DNA of 64,000 nucleotides from Arthrospira sp. PCC 9108 (GTDB lineage Bacteria; Cyanobacteriota; Cyanobacteriia; Cyanobacteriales; Microcoleaceae), in the NCBI GenBank assembly GCA_016745315.1, contig CP066886.1:1581501-1645500 (forward strand), in the 5' to 3' direction. Each line of letters begins with the position of its first letter. Position 1 is the first letter of the stretch. Below the pieces are notes generated by a model that was not told the origin of the DNA, made no database searches, and saw only the letters and a list, made by a program, of their open reading frames with translations. The translations under genes were made by a program, and so were the position numbers. This document shows positions 45,321 through 55,982 of the stretch, in pieces.

Positions 45321-46031
45321 TTAAACCAACATCCTCTCTAGGGCGTGAACATCGGGAATGCTGAGAAGATCGCGATCGCGATGAATTAATCCCTTTTTCT
45401 CAAGTTTACTGAGTACCCGAGTGACCGTTTCCCGAGCTAGTCCGCTCAAACTGCTGAGTTCTCGGTGGGGTAAATTAGGAATTGTGGTTCCTGATTCTGT
45501 GGTTTTTCCTTGTCCCTCCGCCAAAAACAGCAAAATATCTGCCACTCGTGAAGCACTATCTGACTCACGCAACCGTAACCGCCGATTGACTTGACGTAGA
45601 CGGCGGCCCATTAACTGAGCCAACCTAATACCTGCCAATGGTTCAGTGTTAATCAGTTGGACAAAATCCTGAGCTGGCATATTGCCAATCATGGTTGGGG
45701 CGAGGGTGATTACATCTGTTGATCGGGGGACTTCATCAAGGGCTGCCATTTCTCCAAATAATTCACCTTTCCCCAAAATATTGAGGGTGACTTCCTTACC
45801 ATCAAGGTTGTAGGTCCTAATTTTGACCCAACCATCTAAGATAAAATATACTGAGCTACCCCAATCATTCTCCAGCAAAATCACTTGATTGGGGGGTGGC
45901 TTCGACCCACCACATGAGAGAGAGGTGGCTCTTTCGGCTACCTCCTCAGGTAAACCCTCAAAAAAGGCAGTCGAGAGAATCATCCGGGTGATATCTGATT
46001 GTGACTCGCGGGAGAAGTACCGATCTTCCAT
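45321..46031 (-). CDS. Crp/Fnr-family transcription regulator
   Basis: A 236-residue regulator. The N-terminal cyclic-nucleotide-binding domain (about 20-140) has GELFGEMAALDEVPRSTDV, which keeps the Glu and Arg of a functional cNMP phosphate-binding cassette. The C-terminal winged helix (about 165-236) has HRELSSLSGLARETVTRVLSKLEKKG. It lacks the features of NtcA, so it is a different Crp paralogue. The ligand is probably cAMP or another nucleotide but is unproven. Confidence 0.9.
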   Translation of the reverse strand: MEDRYFSRESQSDITRMILSTAFFEGLPEEVAERATSLSCGGSKPPPNQVILLENDWGSSVYFILDGWVKIRTYNLDGKEVTLNILGKGELFGEMAALDEVPRSTDVITLAPTMIGNMPAQDFVQLINTEPLAGIRLAQLMGRRLRQVNRRLRLRESDSASRVADILLFLAEGQGKTTESGTTIPNLPHRELSSLSGLARETVTRVLSKLEKKGLIHRDRDLLSIPDVHALERMLV

Positions 46032-46533
46032 TGGGCTATGATGTTTGAAATTAGCGCTTATCCGTGGCTAGTTAGCAGGAGTTGTCCAATAGACAATTCA
46101 CTGTCACCATTCACAGAGCCAACTTTAGTCAAACGATACCACTATTATTGTGGGGTTTCGATGTACTTAACTACAATAGCTAAGGTTTGACTATGGATTT
46201 AATCCAAGATTGGCTTTCATTATAATTGAGGGCATAAGCCTACACAGGTAGACTAACCAGGGATGAGTTGGGAACTAGATTGGCACAGGCAGGTTATCAT
46301 TTTAAAGGGATATAGAGTCAAAATCACTGTATCCTAGCAAAATTAACCTAAATTGGATGTTCACTTACAAATCGGGCCTGGGGTGGTTATCCCTAACTTT
46401 TGGCCAAGCATCGAGCTACGCTTACTCATTGGAACACTATTTTAAAGGTTAAATCTGGACTATTGAAACTCAAACTATATTGATATCCCGGTTAAATTTT
46501 CTCGTCAAACGCTAGTAAATTGAGGTCCCTCCC
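46032..46533. other. Divergent intergenic region
   Basis: About 500 bp between the Crp gene (minus) and the acidic coiled-coil gene (plus). It must contain both promoters. I see no gene, RNA signature or strong hairpin. Confidence 0.45.
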
Positions 46534-48818
46534 TTGACTTCTCATCAGGATCAAATTCAGACTCTTATTGCTGAAATTGACGAGGTACTGAGTCAACCCA
46601 GCCCCAGGCTACCTTGGGTGGCTTTTGGGGAAACCGTGACCCGCGCCCGTCAAGTTTTGCAGCGTGTTCGGAATTATCTCGTATCTCTTCAACAAGATAT
46701 TGATGACTCTTCATTGTCCCTGAGATCTACAGGTTCCGCTGACCCATCATCTCTTTCGGAGTCCCAACAGCAGAATTTTTGGCAAGCCTTGCGCGAAGAA
46801 ATGGGTTATTTGCGATCGCGACTTTCGGCTTTGCTAAAGTCTGAGGTGGAAGAATTACGCCATGAGCGACAACTACTATTACAGGATATCAGAGCTTTAG
46901 AATTGCGGCGACAGGAAAATCTGCTCTCAGCTGACCAATCCCACGAACAGCAACAAATTATTACAGAGTTCCTGCAAGAATTGATGAATCGTCTTCAGGA
47001 AAGTCTGACTGAGAGTGTCAGCGAAACCCTGAGTAACCTTGAGGAACAGGTGCTTAATGCGCTACTGTTGGGGGATACTGTTGAGACTACCCCCAGTGAG
47101 TCTTCCCTCACGGCTTTGAGTCGTGGACGAGGTGAAGGCGCAAACAGTGGCGATGTAAGGGTTTTCTCTGATGCTGGTGGGGACTATGCTGAGGAGTTGG
47201 AAACTTCTAAGATGTTACCCCGACTCACTCCAGCCCAACGACTGGAACAAATGCGGACTCTACAGGCTCAGTCTGATCAGATGCTGATGACCCTTGATTC
47301 TAGTTTAAGTGTCATTTTTGAGGCCCTACAAAGCAATTTACAAACCTATCAGGAATCTCTGTCCCAAAATATTGAGAAAATGCACGGTTTGGGACAACAG
47401 GGAGAGGTGATTTTTTCGGCTTGGATTAATTATCTCACCCAGCAGTTGAGTCAAGCTACAACCTCTCAACTTCAATCTTCTATACACCTAGATGATCGAC
47501 AAACTAGACCGGCTACTCCCACGGTTCAACCTAATGCGATCGGTCAGCAGGGGGTGGCTATGACTCCCCAAACTCAACCGTCTCCAGAGATATCTTCTGT
47601 TCCCGATCACGATGATTTCTTTCCTTTTGCGGGGGTGGAACTTCCCTTACCCACTAGAGTTTCCGAAACTCCCATCGAATCAAAACCACGACCGGAACCA
47701 AAAGAGGATATAGTCGCGGAAACTGCTGCTGATATCCCCCTGAATCGGTAGATGAGGGGAATTGGGATGCTGATTTATTCGGTGATGATGAGGCTGATGA
47801 TAGTGATGATATAGTGGCGGAAACTGCTGCTGATATCTCTCCTGAATCGGTAGATGATGGGGGTTGGGATGCTGAGGATTTATTTGGGGATACCTCAGAG
47901 ACATCTACAGAGACATCTACAGATTTATCAGAATCAGAACCTGATGAGGAAGATCTGAGGTTGGATACTCAAGATTTGTTTAAGGATACCCCAGAGGAAG
48001 AGCTACCAGTGGCGAGAGAAACTCGGAGAAATGTATCTTCTGCGGGGGGTGGAAATGGTAGCCAGTCAGACCCGTTTGATGGCTTCTCTATGTCGGAAGA
48101 ATTAGATTTATACGGAAGTTTACAGCCAGATGATGCTCAGGAACTTCTCTGGGAGGATGACGATATTTTGAGCGAAAATATCAATCAAAATCAGCCAGTA
48201 GAGATGAATAGAGACACGCCCAATCAAAAGGCTTCTCCATCTGCTAGTCAGGATACTTTTGAAGATTTTAGTAATATCTTTGAAGAACCCAATTTAAAGG
48301 AGGATGAACAGTTTATCTATGCTTCTCCTGATGAGAATTTGCTTCCGGGTGTTGATGATGATAGCGATGATGATGAATCGATGGATTCTCGGCTGTTAGT
48401 TGATCAGAGTACCCTGGAACAATTAGAGGCAGAATTGGCTAGGTTAGAGAGCCCGGAATCTAATGAGATTGAAGATATCTTAGCTGAAGATTCCGGGGAG
48501 GATTATCAACCGATTTCTATGCCTTCTGAGGAGGAAATGATTACTTTTGATAACTTGTTTGGCGAGCTAAATTCGAGTCTTAAAATATCGCGTTCTGCTG
48601 CTTCTAATTCGGCGGGCAAACCCGAAAAATCGGCAACTGTATCAGATAATTCTTTGACGGAATGGGGTGATTATGATGTAACTCTTGATGATCTCTTGAG
48701 CAGTTTTGAACAGGCGGAAAATGAATCATCATCACAAATCGATGATAATGATGAATTTTTGAGTTTAGAATCTTTGAGTCAAGAAATGAGTAAAAGTAAC
48801 CCGAAAAAACGCGATTAA
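46534..48818 (+). CDS. Large acidic coiled-coil protein, frame broken once
   Basis: About 761 residues when joined. The frame starting at TTG 46,534 (MTSHQDQIQTLIAEIDEVL) ends at 47,751. Adding one C to the C5 run at 47,736-47,740 continues it in the second frame to 48,818 (ending NPKKRD). The region just after the run resembles the later AETAADISPESVD-GGWDAEDLFGD segment, confirming the join. The N-terminal 190 residues are coiled coil, the middle is helical, and the last 400 are extremely Asp/Glu/Ser-rich and disordered. The TTG start has only a weak GAGG upstream. No enzymatic motif; perhaps a scaffold. Confidence 0.7.
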
Positions 48819-49340
48819 TTGAGGTGGAATTGGAGATGACAGGTTGTTGGGAATTGGCTGAAAATATTACCCTAAGCCTCAATACCTCTCCCCAGGTGGG
48901 AGAGGGACTGCGTGGGGTGTATTACATGATTAATCAAGTAGCATATAGGAGCGATCGCACTATGTTAAATAATCCCTAATCTACCACTAAAGAGAGGGTG
49001 GGAGATGGCTATTTGGGAGGATAAAAAGGTGCGATCGCTTTGGGGTGGGGATTTCTTGGGGTTGGGGGTTGGGGATTGACAATTGACAGGCTTTGATTCG
49101 TCGGTTTCAGCAATTGTTAAATTAATCTTAAAATTCTGGGTTTTTTACTGGGAATAATGATGGGAAAATCTTTAGATTTATGATGTCAGCGGAGAGTGTA
49201 TACTGCCTGAGAGAGGATTGGGTTCGCGTCTTGTACAGCCGTTCCGCGATCAGCTACCCTCTCCAATAGGGGGTATGCTGTCAGTGGCGGGTTGTGCTGG
49301 CAGAATGATAGTAACACTAACTAGAAATCGGTGAAATTCA
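48819..49340. other. Intergenic region with dispersed repeat pieces
   Basis: About 520 bp with no gene. It contains a CCTCTCCCC/GGGAGAGG hairpin near 48,885-48,906 and one copy (48,951-49,012) of a 62-bp repeat found again at 49,975-50,036. Confidence 0.55.
48951..49012 (+). repeat. 62-bp direct repeat, copy 1
   Basis: Starts GCGATCGCACTATGTTAAAT and ends GGCTAT. About 85 percent identical to 49,975-50,036 in the same orientation. The two copies flank the small secreted-protein gene. Confidence 0.85.
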
Positions 49341-49847
49341 ATGTATACACTGCATCAAATTAACCTTAAATATCGGCGATCGCCACTAGCCAAATTACTA
49401 GGAAATAAAGGCATTTATCAACCCTGGGATTTCGGGAATTTATTCAGGAGTTATGTGTTATGTTTAGTCCTGTTAGTTTTAATTGTATTCGGCTTTCCTG
49501 AACCGTCTCATGCTGAGAGAATAGCCGTTGATGTTGAAGTGGAACAGACCAAATATAACAATGAGTCTTGGGATATATTAAATGGAGCCCCGGATTTGGC
49601 AATTTGTTTGTATAACGAAAGATTGGGAACTGTTTGTCTTCCTGATGGTTCTACACCGGACGATATTGGTAACCCTAACTGTCCCAATTCTTATCTATGC
49701 AGATTTAGCGTCAGTGCGCCGCCAAATGCCGAATTTAAAGTCTCTGTAGTTGATGTAGATGTGATGTTTAATGATCTGATAGGAGCGGGTTGGTGTCATC
49801 AAGGAATTACTTGTGAAATCGGACAAGCTAAAGTAACTATTAAGTGA
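49341..49847 (+). CDS. Small secreted cysteine-containing protein
   Basis: A 168-residue protein with a signal-like helix at about 37-56 (YVLCLVLLVLIVFGFPEPSHA) after a 35-residue cytoplasmic lead. The mature part has six cysteines in regular pairs (LAICLYNERLGTVCLP, NCPNSYLCRF, WCHQGITCEI), suggesting a disulfide-stabilised beta fold. It lies between two copies of a 62-bp repeat. No family recognised. Confidence 0.65.
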   Translation: MYTLHQINLKYRRSPLAKLLGNKGIYQPWDFGNLFRSYVLCLVLLVLIVFGFPEPSHAERIAVDVEVEQTKYNNESWDILNGAPDLAICLYNERLGTVCLPDGSTPDDIGNPNCPNSYLCRFSVSAPPNAEFKVSVVDVDVMFNDLIGAGWCHQGITCEIGQAKVTIK

Positions 49848-50192
49848 CGGTTAAACTTGTCTAATTGTTAGCCATAATAGTTAATTACTTCTGTGGTTTT
49901 TCATCATAGTTTAATTTCGCTTCATGGTCAAATATCAGAGGCGATCGCATAATGATATGGCTGTCCCAATAGGTGCGATCGCACTATGTTAAATAATCGC
50001 CAAGCTACCACTAAATAGAGGGTGAGAAACGGCTATGGGGGACCAAGTGGAAAGTGATTTCTCCAACAGCCACGGGTGTGAGTCCAGGGTTTGGGTCGGG
50101 GGGGGGTGGTTAAAAAACTTAACACAGTTCACAATTAATTTCCGCCCTGTGAGATAGTAAATTCTGAAGGCATTAGGGGTTAGATATCTGTT
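49848..50192. other. Intergenic region before the glycosyltransferase
   Basis: About 345 bp containing the second 62-bp repeat copy, a G9-type run near 50,099-50,107 and the promoter region for the glycosyltransferase. No gene. Confidence 0.5.
49975..50036 (+). repeat. 62-bp direct repeat, copy 2
   Basis: Counterpart of 48,951-49,012 with about nine substitutions. Confidence 0.85.
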
Positions 50193-51380
50193 GTGTCGTT
50201 GAAGTATGCTCTGGTCCATGAATGGTTAACGCCGAAAGCCACAGGGGGGTCAGAGTTAGTGGTGCGAGAAATTCTCAAGCATATTGATGCCCAAGTTTAT
50301 GCGCTGATTGATTTTGAATCAAGTAATCCTGAGAGTTATCTATATGGGCGAAAGATTGGGACCACATTTTTACAGAACTTTCCCTGGGCGAGAAATGGTG
50401 TACAGAAATATTTACCGCTATTACCGTTAGCGATCGAACAGTTAGACCTGCGGGAGTATGACGTAATTTTATCTTCATCCCATGCTGTAGCCAAGGGAGT
50501 GATTACAACGCCAGGGCAAAGGCATATTTGCTATTGTCACACTCCCATGCGCTATGCTTGGGATCTCACCTTTGACTATCTCAGAGGTAGCTCTGTCGGC
50601 TCAGGAGTCCCCGGTATGTTAACCCGTGTGTTGCTGCACCAACTACGGCAATGGGATGTGATTTCAGCCAACCGGGTTGATTATTTTATTGCTAACTCTC
50701 AACATACGGCTCGGAGGATATGGCGATGTTACCGTCGTGAGGCGAAGGTAATTTATCCCCCGGTGGCGATGGACAATATGAAATTTCAGGCCCAAAAAGA
50801 AGATTTTTATCTGACCGTTTGCCGTCTGGTGAGTTATAAGAAAATTTCCCTAATTGTCAAAGCCTTTAACGAATTGGGTTATCCGCTGGTAGTAATTGGT
50901 ACAGGTCCTCAATGCGATCGCATCAAGAAAATTGCCAAAGACAATATCCAGCTTTTAGGTTGGCAAAGTGATCAGGCAGTAGGGGAATATATGTCCAAAG
51001 CCAAAGCATTTGTCTATGCCGCCTGCGAAGACTTTGGAATGGCGATCGTAGAAGCCATGGCTTGCGGAACACCTGCGATCGCCTATGGAGTAGGAGGCGC
51101 GACAGAAACCGTGCGAGATATTCGTAAATATCCCGACTCCGGGACAGGGTTATTATTTACGCCGCAAACAGAAACAGGTTTAATGGAGACAGTCCAAGTC
51201 TTTGAAAGTCTCAATGGGCAATTTCATCCGGAAATTATCCGAACTCATGCGAGTCAATTTGATCAAAGTCGGTTTCGGGAGGACTATCTTAATTTCGTAG
51301 ATAAGTGTTTGAACAAAAATAGCGACGCATTCCCCCACCTCGCCGAACGGCAGGTGGGGGCAAAGGATCTGCCGATCTGA
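50193..51380 (+). CDS. Family 4 glycosyltransferase with an IS-derived C-terminus
   Basis: A 395-residue GT-B-fold enzyme, probably adding a sugar to a surface polysaccharide. The N-terminal domain has ALVHEWLTPKATGGSELVV and the donor-binding domain has CRLVSYKKISLIVKAFNELG, then FGMAIVEAMACGTPAIAYGVGGATE. GTG 50,193 is the start. The last 20 or so residues (from about NSDAFPHLAERQVG) are encoded by the left hairpin of the adjacent TnpB element, which supplies the stop codon, so the native tail has been replaced. The catalytic regions are complete. Confidence 0.88.
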   Translation: MSLKYALVHEWLTPKATGGSELVVREILKHIDAQVYALIDFESSNPESYLYGRKIGTTFLQNFPWARNGVQKYLPLLPLAIEQLDLREYDVILSSSHAVAKGVITTPGQRHICYCHTPMRYAWDLTFDYLRGSSVGSGVPGMLTRVLLHQLRQWDVISANRVDYFIANSQHTARRIWRCYRREAKVIYPPVAMDNMKFQAQKEDFYLTVCRLVSYKKISLIVKAFNELGYPLVVIGTGPQCDRIKKIAKDNIQLLGWQSDQAVGEYMSKAKAFVYAACEDFGMAIVEAMACGTPAIAYGVGGATETVRDIRKYPDSGTGLLFTPQTETGLMETVQVFESLNGQFHPEIIRTHASQFDQSRFREDYLNFVDKCLNKNSDAFPHLAERQVGAKDLPI

Positions 51381-51405
51381 CAAGCCTTGGGGTAACAAGC
51401 GCGTG

Positions 51406-53670
51406 ATGGCACAAACCACATCAATCATCCGTACAGACCGATGGAATCTTAACCCGACAGCAGCAGCGCGAGTGCTTCTGAGCCAAACGGTTGAGGTCTC
51501 CCTAGGTGTCTGTCGGCATTTGATGGGAATTCTCTTAACCCATTGGCCGTCTATCGGAGGGTTATCGAGTCAAAAACGGGTTCTAGCCGTTGAGAAACTG
51601 ATTCACCAAACCGCCAAGAACCCCAACCCCAAATACTGGCAATTTGACCAGACCTTTTACAAGTTCCCCAGCTACTATCGAAGGGCTGCCATCGTCTTCG
51701 CCGCTGGCCAAGTCAGTAGCTACATGACCCGATATCGGGAATGGCAATCGGGAACTCGTCAACGTCGGGATGCCAAACCTCCCGTCCTCAATCCCAACAG
51801 TGGCTGTTATCCGACCCTGTATCGAGGTAATTGCTATAAACGACCTGGCTATGACCGCATCGAAATCAAGGTCTTTAACGGAACCGATGGGGTCTGGACA
51901 AACGTTGGCATAACCAGCCTACGAGAACGGCATACCGTGGACAGCAACGTGCGAGATGTTCAGGCATGAAATAGGGTTGCAATACCTGAAATAACTGCCT
52001 GCTGGGACTTGCACCCCTTGATGGAATATAAAGGACTTGATGTGAAAGTTAAGAAACCTTGACAATCCCATAACTATATATGTGTTCCAACATCTGGGTG
52101 CGAGACCAGATAAAGGCAGAGAGACTCAAGGTCAAGACTGAGCGGAAGAAAGAGGGAAGTTGTGACCCCCTTGAGTATAAAGCAAGGTTGAGAGTAACGG
52201 CGGTAGCCACCCCCAATCTTAGGAATCACAATCCTAGGATTGACGCGGGGAACGGAAGGCGTAACAGAGGAACCTACCTCTAACTCGACCACTGCCAACC
52301 ATCCAAGATTAGGGAAACCGAATGTCCGGCTTGAACCATCGTAACTACGGAGTAGCGAAACAGGTTGATACGCTGCGCTCAAAGAGTAAGGGGAAAAGTG
52401 GGAGTTTGTTGCAGCTACCCAGAAGCAACGTTTCGTTGTGCACAGACCTTTAAAGTACCCCGGTGGATAGGACGAATCTAAAGATGGAATGCCCGCATAT
52501 ATGGAACGTTTAAACCCCTCATTGGCTCTCAAGTGGCAGGATGTACCTGCACAGTAGTGAAAAGTGTAAGCGTAAGCCTTTAAGGGGAAGGGATGTGACT
52601 GAAAGCTAAGGCCTAATTGTAATGGTTAGGATATGCCCACTAGTCACGGTGTGGATATAGATACTGCAATCAACAAGAGTTTAATGGCGAAAGCGAGTTT
52701 AAAGACTATCGTGTGCATATAGCTCTATAAGTTGAAGTACGAAAGCAGGGGGTGGTAACCCTGTTCCCGATGTCAAAAGGGGTATCTACATCAGGAGCCG
52801 TGTGATGTGAAAGTATCAAGCACGGTTTTGTATGGGAGTTTGGGAAGGTGACTTCCCTCTCGACCCCTACCAAGCTGCTGTCACCGTCCCTTATCTTCAA
52901 TGAGCAAAAGAGGACTTGTCATCTCTCAGTTCCATTTGAGTGTCATCCACCTCAACGGGAGGGAGAGGGTCGAGTTGTAAGTGTTGACCTGGGTATCAAC
53001 ACCACCGCTACTGTGGCAGTCGTGAATTTTGACGGCACTGTAACCTATCGGGAGTTTATTCACCCAGCCAGAGACATAGACGAAGTCGCCGCAGCCGCTC
53101 GAACCTGCGTCCAGCGGAACGGCGACCGTCGAGATAAGCGGCTGAAATCGGTATCTAAACGAGCTAGTAAGACGATGGGGCTAGGTGGAAGTCTCCAGAA
53201 AGGCTTCTGCTCTCATACCTACCGCAAATGCCGTAATATCAACCGTCAAATTGGGCAAATTGTCTCGAAGCGTATCGTGCAGATTGCCCAACAGTTCAAT
53301 GCCGATGCTATTGTCTTTGAGAACCTGAAAGGATGGAAAGCTAAGGGGGGGGCGCAAGCGCTCTAACCTTCGCCAACGCTTTCATGGATGGCTTAAAGGT
53401 ATGATTCGAGATTTGACGGAGATGAAGTGGCAAGAGATAGGCGGTAAGGTCATTGATGTCGTAGCTCCACCTAAAAGTTGGCTTATGACGGTAGTGGAGT
53501 CGAAAGGGCGAGACTCCAAGAACTATGCTCTGGCTAAATTTTCCTCGGGCAAGCGATACAATGCAGACCTCAATGGGGCGCTCAATATTGCTGCACGAGG
53601 CATTCTTCAGCTCACTCGCCGAAAGGACAGTGAGGAGCCCTCGATCCAACGTTCGAGGGCGATCGCCTAG
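51406..53670 (+). pseudogene. tnpB: tnpB (RNA-guided nuclease gene), interrupted by an intron and a frameshift
   Basis: Exon 1 (51,406-51,948, ending LRERHTVDSN) and exon 2 (from about 52,872, KLLSPSLIFNEQK) form one TnpB. The RuvC residues are present: SVDLGINTTATVAV (Asp), IVFENLKGWK (Glu) and RYNADLNGALNIA (Asp). The usual zinc-ribbon cysteines are absent. After GWKAKGG the G8 run at 53,345-53,352 has one base too many; with seven G the frame continues RKRSNLRQRFHGWLKG to 53,670. The predicted exon junction is also off by one base. Inactive as written, unless these are sequence errors. Confidence 0.85.
51949..52870 (+). ncRNA. Group II intron without an encoded reverse transcriptase
   Basis: It begins GTGCGAG at 51,949, directly after codon 181 of tnpB. 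Domain V is clear at 52,795-52,830 (GAGCCGTGTGATGTGAAAG, then TATCAAGCACGGTTTTG), with the AGC triad at its base. A domain VI stem (GGGAAGGTGACTTCCC) follows and the 3' end is near 52,870 (CTAC). About 920 nt; no maturase frame, so it depends on proteins supplied by other introns. A second GTGCGAG at 52,092 is a less likely 5' end. Confidence 0.85.
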
Positions 53671-53982
53671 AAGCTGGGCTTGTTTGTGTGACCTGTGGAC
53701 TAGCACAGTTCGAGGTTAGCACCGACACCCCCACCTGCCTTGGGCAGGTGGGGTGAGCTTCATGACAATGGACTCCCAAAATTTCAGCTAAAATGCCAAA
53801 GTATTTAAGAGAACCAGAAAAGCTGAAAACCCCTAATTTAGGTGGATTGTCCAGACTGGTTCCCCGGTGACGACCTGCCATCTGGGATCTTAGTATATGG
53901 GTACAAGATACTCAATCATCCTTATTGAGTGTCTCAAGGCTTTATGATCATGACTGTGTGTGGTGTGAATTGAAGGAGTAAG

Positions 53983-54720
53983 ATGACTGCCAATAGCCAA
54001 CTTATCTTCGGTAGGGGACTTCGACGTGCATTTACAAGGCGTGGCTTTGTACCCTTAGTGCGTCCGCGTCAGCAACGAACCCTGTCTCTGGTACAGAGTC
54101 TGAACGGAGATTTTTTTAAGCGTTCATTTGACATTGTGTTTTCCCTATCGGTTCTGATTTTGTTTTCTCCGGTTTATTTGATACTGAGCTTGTTAATTGC
54201 CCTGAGTTCCCCTGGTAGCGTGTTTTACGTCCAGGAAAGAGTCGGCAAAAATCGCCAACGGTTTGGGTGTATCAAATTCAGAACCATGGTCAGTAATGCA
54301 GATGAGGTGCTGGTGGAGATTATGGAAACCTCTCCTAACCTGCGCCAAGAGTTTCAGGATACGTTTAAACTTAAACATGATCCTCGAATTACCTGGATCG
54401 GTAGATTCTTGCGTGTGACCAGCCTTGATGAGTTTCCCCAGTTCTGGAATGTTCTCAAAGGTGATATGAGTGTAGTAGGCCCCAGACCTCTGGTGGCCGA
54501 GGAATTGCATAAATATGGTCGTCACATGGATAAGGTTCTAACCATCAGACCGGGAATCACTGGACTATGGCAAGTCTCAGGGCGCAATGATATTCCCTAT
54601 CCTCGTCGAGTTCAGATTGATTTGCACTATGTTAATTTCAAGAATTTCTGGATTGACCTATGGATCATTATCAAAACTATTGGTGTGGTAATTTTCCCCA
54701 AGGATAATGGTGCTTATTAA
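53983..54720 (+). CDS. Exopolysaccharide initiating sugar transferase
   Basis: A 245-residue polyprenyl-phosphate hexose-1-phosphate transferase (WcaJ C-terminal type). One N-terminal membrane segment (FDIVFSLSVLILFSPVYLILSLL) is followed by KFRTMVSNADEVLVEIM, LRVTSLDEFPQFWNVLKGD, SVVGPRPL and RPGITGLWQVSGR. It starts at ATG 53,983 with GAAGGAG upstream. It differs from the STAS fusion at 8.4 kb by lacking a regulatory domain. A terminator follows. Part of the surface-glycan region. Confidence 0.93.
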   Translation: MTANSQLIFGRGLRRAFTRRGFVPLVRPRQQRTLSLVQSLNGDFFKRSFDIVFSLSVLILFSPVYLILSLLIALSSPGSVFYVQERVGKNRQRFGCIKFRTMVSNADEVLVEIMETSPNLRQEFQDTFKLKHDPRITWIGRFLRVTSLDEFPQFWNVLKGDMSVVGPRPLVAEELHKYGRHMDKVLTIRPGITGLWQVSGRNDIPYPRRVQIDLHYVNFKNFWIDLWIIIKTIGVVIFPKDNGAY

Positions 54721-54756
54721 CCTGGAGGGGTGAGTCATCGTAAATTATCTAGTCCT

Positions 54757-54811
54757 ACCCGGTTTCTGAGTTAAGATATTTATGGTTCTTGTCAAAGTAA
54801 CCGGGTTTTTT
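54757..54811 (+). terminator. Terminator after the sugar transferase gene
   Basis: ACCCGGTT pairs with AACCGGGT across a long loop and is followed by a run of six T. Confidence 0.6.
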
Positions 54812-54925
54812 ATGATAGAGGTGGCTGGGAAACTTGCCCCACTAGGGAATAATCATGAGGGTGCATAATAGAGTATAGACAACCGCCATGGGCGGGCTGC
54901 TTCGTATGGAAAGGAAAATCATCAG

Positions 54926-55954
54926 ATGTCAAACAATAAACCAGCGTTAATTACGGGTATCACAGGTCAAGATGGTTCATATCTGAGTGAGTTACTGTTA
55001 GAAAAAGGCTACGAAGTTCACGGAATTATTCGGCGTAGTTCTAGTTTTAATACAGACCGCATTGAACATATTTACAAAGACCCCCATCATCCTAATGCTC
55101 GGTTATTCTTACACTATGGGGATTTAACAGATGGTACGACTCTGCGCCGTATCCTGGAGGAAGTTAAGCCGGTAGAAATTTATAATCTGGGGGCTCAATC
55201 CCATGTGCGGGTGAGTTTTGACTGTCCAGAATATACTGTTGATACGGTCGGTTTAGGGGTATTAAGACTATTAGAAGCTATTCGAGATTATCAGCACCGC
55301 ACAGGGATTCAGGTGCGTTTTTATCAAGCAGGTTCTTCGGAAATGTTTGGGAAAGTGCAGGAAATCCCCCAGAAGGAAACCACACATTTTTACCCTCGTA
55401 GTCCCTATGCTTGTGCGAAGGTTTACGGACACTGGCAAACGGTTAATTATCGGGAATCCTACGGTTTATTTGCCTGTAATGGTATCCTGTTTAATCATGA
55501 AAGTCCCCGCCGTGGTCCGACTTTTGTTACCCGCAAAATTACCCGCGCTGTAGCCAGGATTGTGAAGGGAATGCAGAAAGAACTTTATCTGGGTAATCTG
55601 GATGCTAAACGGGACTGGGGCTATGCTAAGGATTATGTGCGGGGAATGTGGATGATGTTGCAACATGATCAACCGGATGATTATGTTTTGGCAACTAATG
55701 AAACTCATTCAATTCGCGAGTTTCTGGATGTGGCTTTTAATTATGTTAATTTGGATTGGCATGATTATGTAAAATTTGATGAACGCTATTTACGCCCGGC
55801 TGAGGTGGAATTGCTGATTGGGGACTCGAGTAAAGCCCAAAATGTCTTGGGTTGGAAGCCGTTAGTGTCTTTTGAGGAGTTGGTAAAGCTGATGGTTGAT
55901 AGTGACCTAACACTATTAGAAGAACCTCATCAAGAGGGAGACCATTTTGATTAA
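54926..55954 (+). CDS. gmd: GDP-mannose 4,6-dehydratase
   Basis: A 342-residue SDR enzyme making GDP-4-keto-6-deoxymannose, the first step to GDP-fucose. The N-terminal ALITGITGQDGSYLSELLLEKGYEVHGI is the NADP-binding segment, read in two parts. YACAKVYGHWQTVNYRESY contains the catalytic Tyr/Lys, and NHESPRRGPTFVTRKITRA is diagnostic. GDP-fucose synthase follows by 28 bp, so both steps are encoded together. Confidence 0.96.
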   Translation: MSNNKPALITGITGQDGSYLSELLLEKGYEVHGIIRRSSSFNTDRIEHIYKDPHHPNARLFLHYGDLTDGTTLRRILEEVKPVEIYNLGAQSHVRVSFDCPEYTVDTVGLGVLRLLEAIRDYQHRTGIQVRFYQAGSSEMFGKVQEIPQKETTHFYPRSPYACAKVYGHWQTVNYRESYGLFACNGILFNHESPRRGPTFVTRKITRAVARIVKGMQKELYLGNLDAKRDWGYAKDYVRGMWMMLQHDQPDDYVLATNETHSIREFLDVAFNYVNLDWHDYVKFDERYLRPAEVELLIGDSSKAQNVLGWKPLVSFEELVKLMVDSDLTLLEEPHQEGDHFD

Positions 55955-55982
55955 TTCTTAGACTAAATAATGGGTAAATTAC

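Larger units (their letters stand above)
51332..53753 (+). mobile_element. TnpB-only IS200/IS605-type element carrying a group II intron
   Basis: Both ends carry similar hairpins: CCCCCACCT/AGGTGGGGG at 51,332-51,360 and CCCCACCTGCC/GGCAGGTGGGG at 53,729-53,753. Between them is a tnpB gene without tnpA. The right-hand 200 bp, overlapping the tnpB 3' end and ending in the hairpin, is where the guide (omega) RNA of such elements is made. Exact ends were not resolved; no target duplication is expected for this family. The element interrupts the 3' end of a glycosyltransferase gene. Confidence 0.85.

Noticed and set aside
52074..52532. 152-codon minus-strand frame within the intron
   Set aside because: Antisense to structured intron RNA and without homology to reverse transcriptase or maturase.
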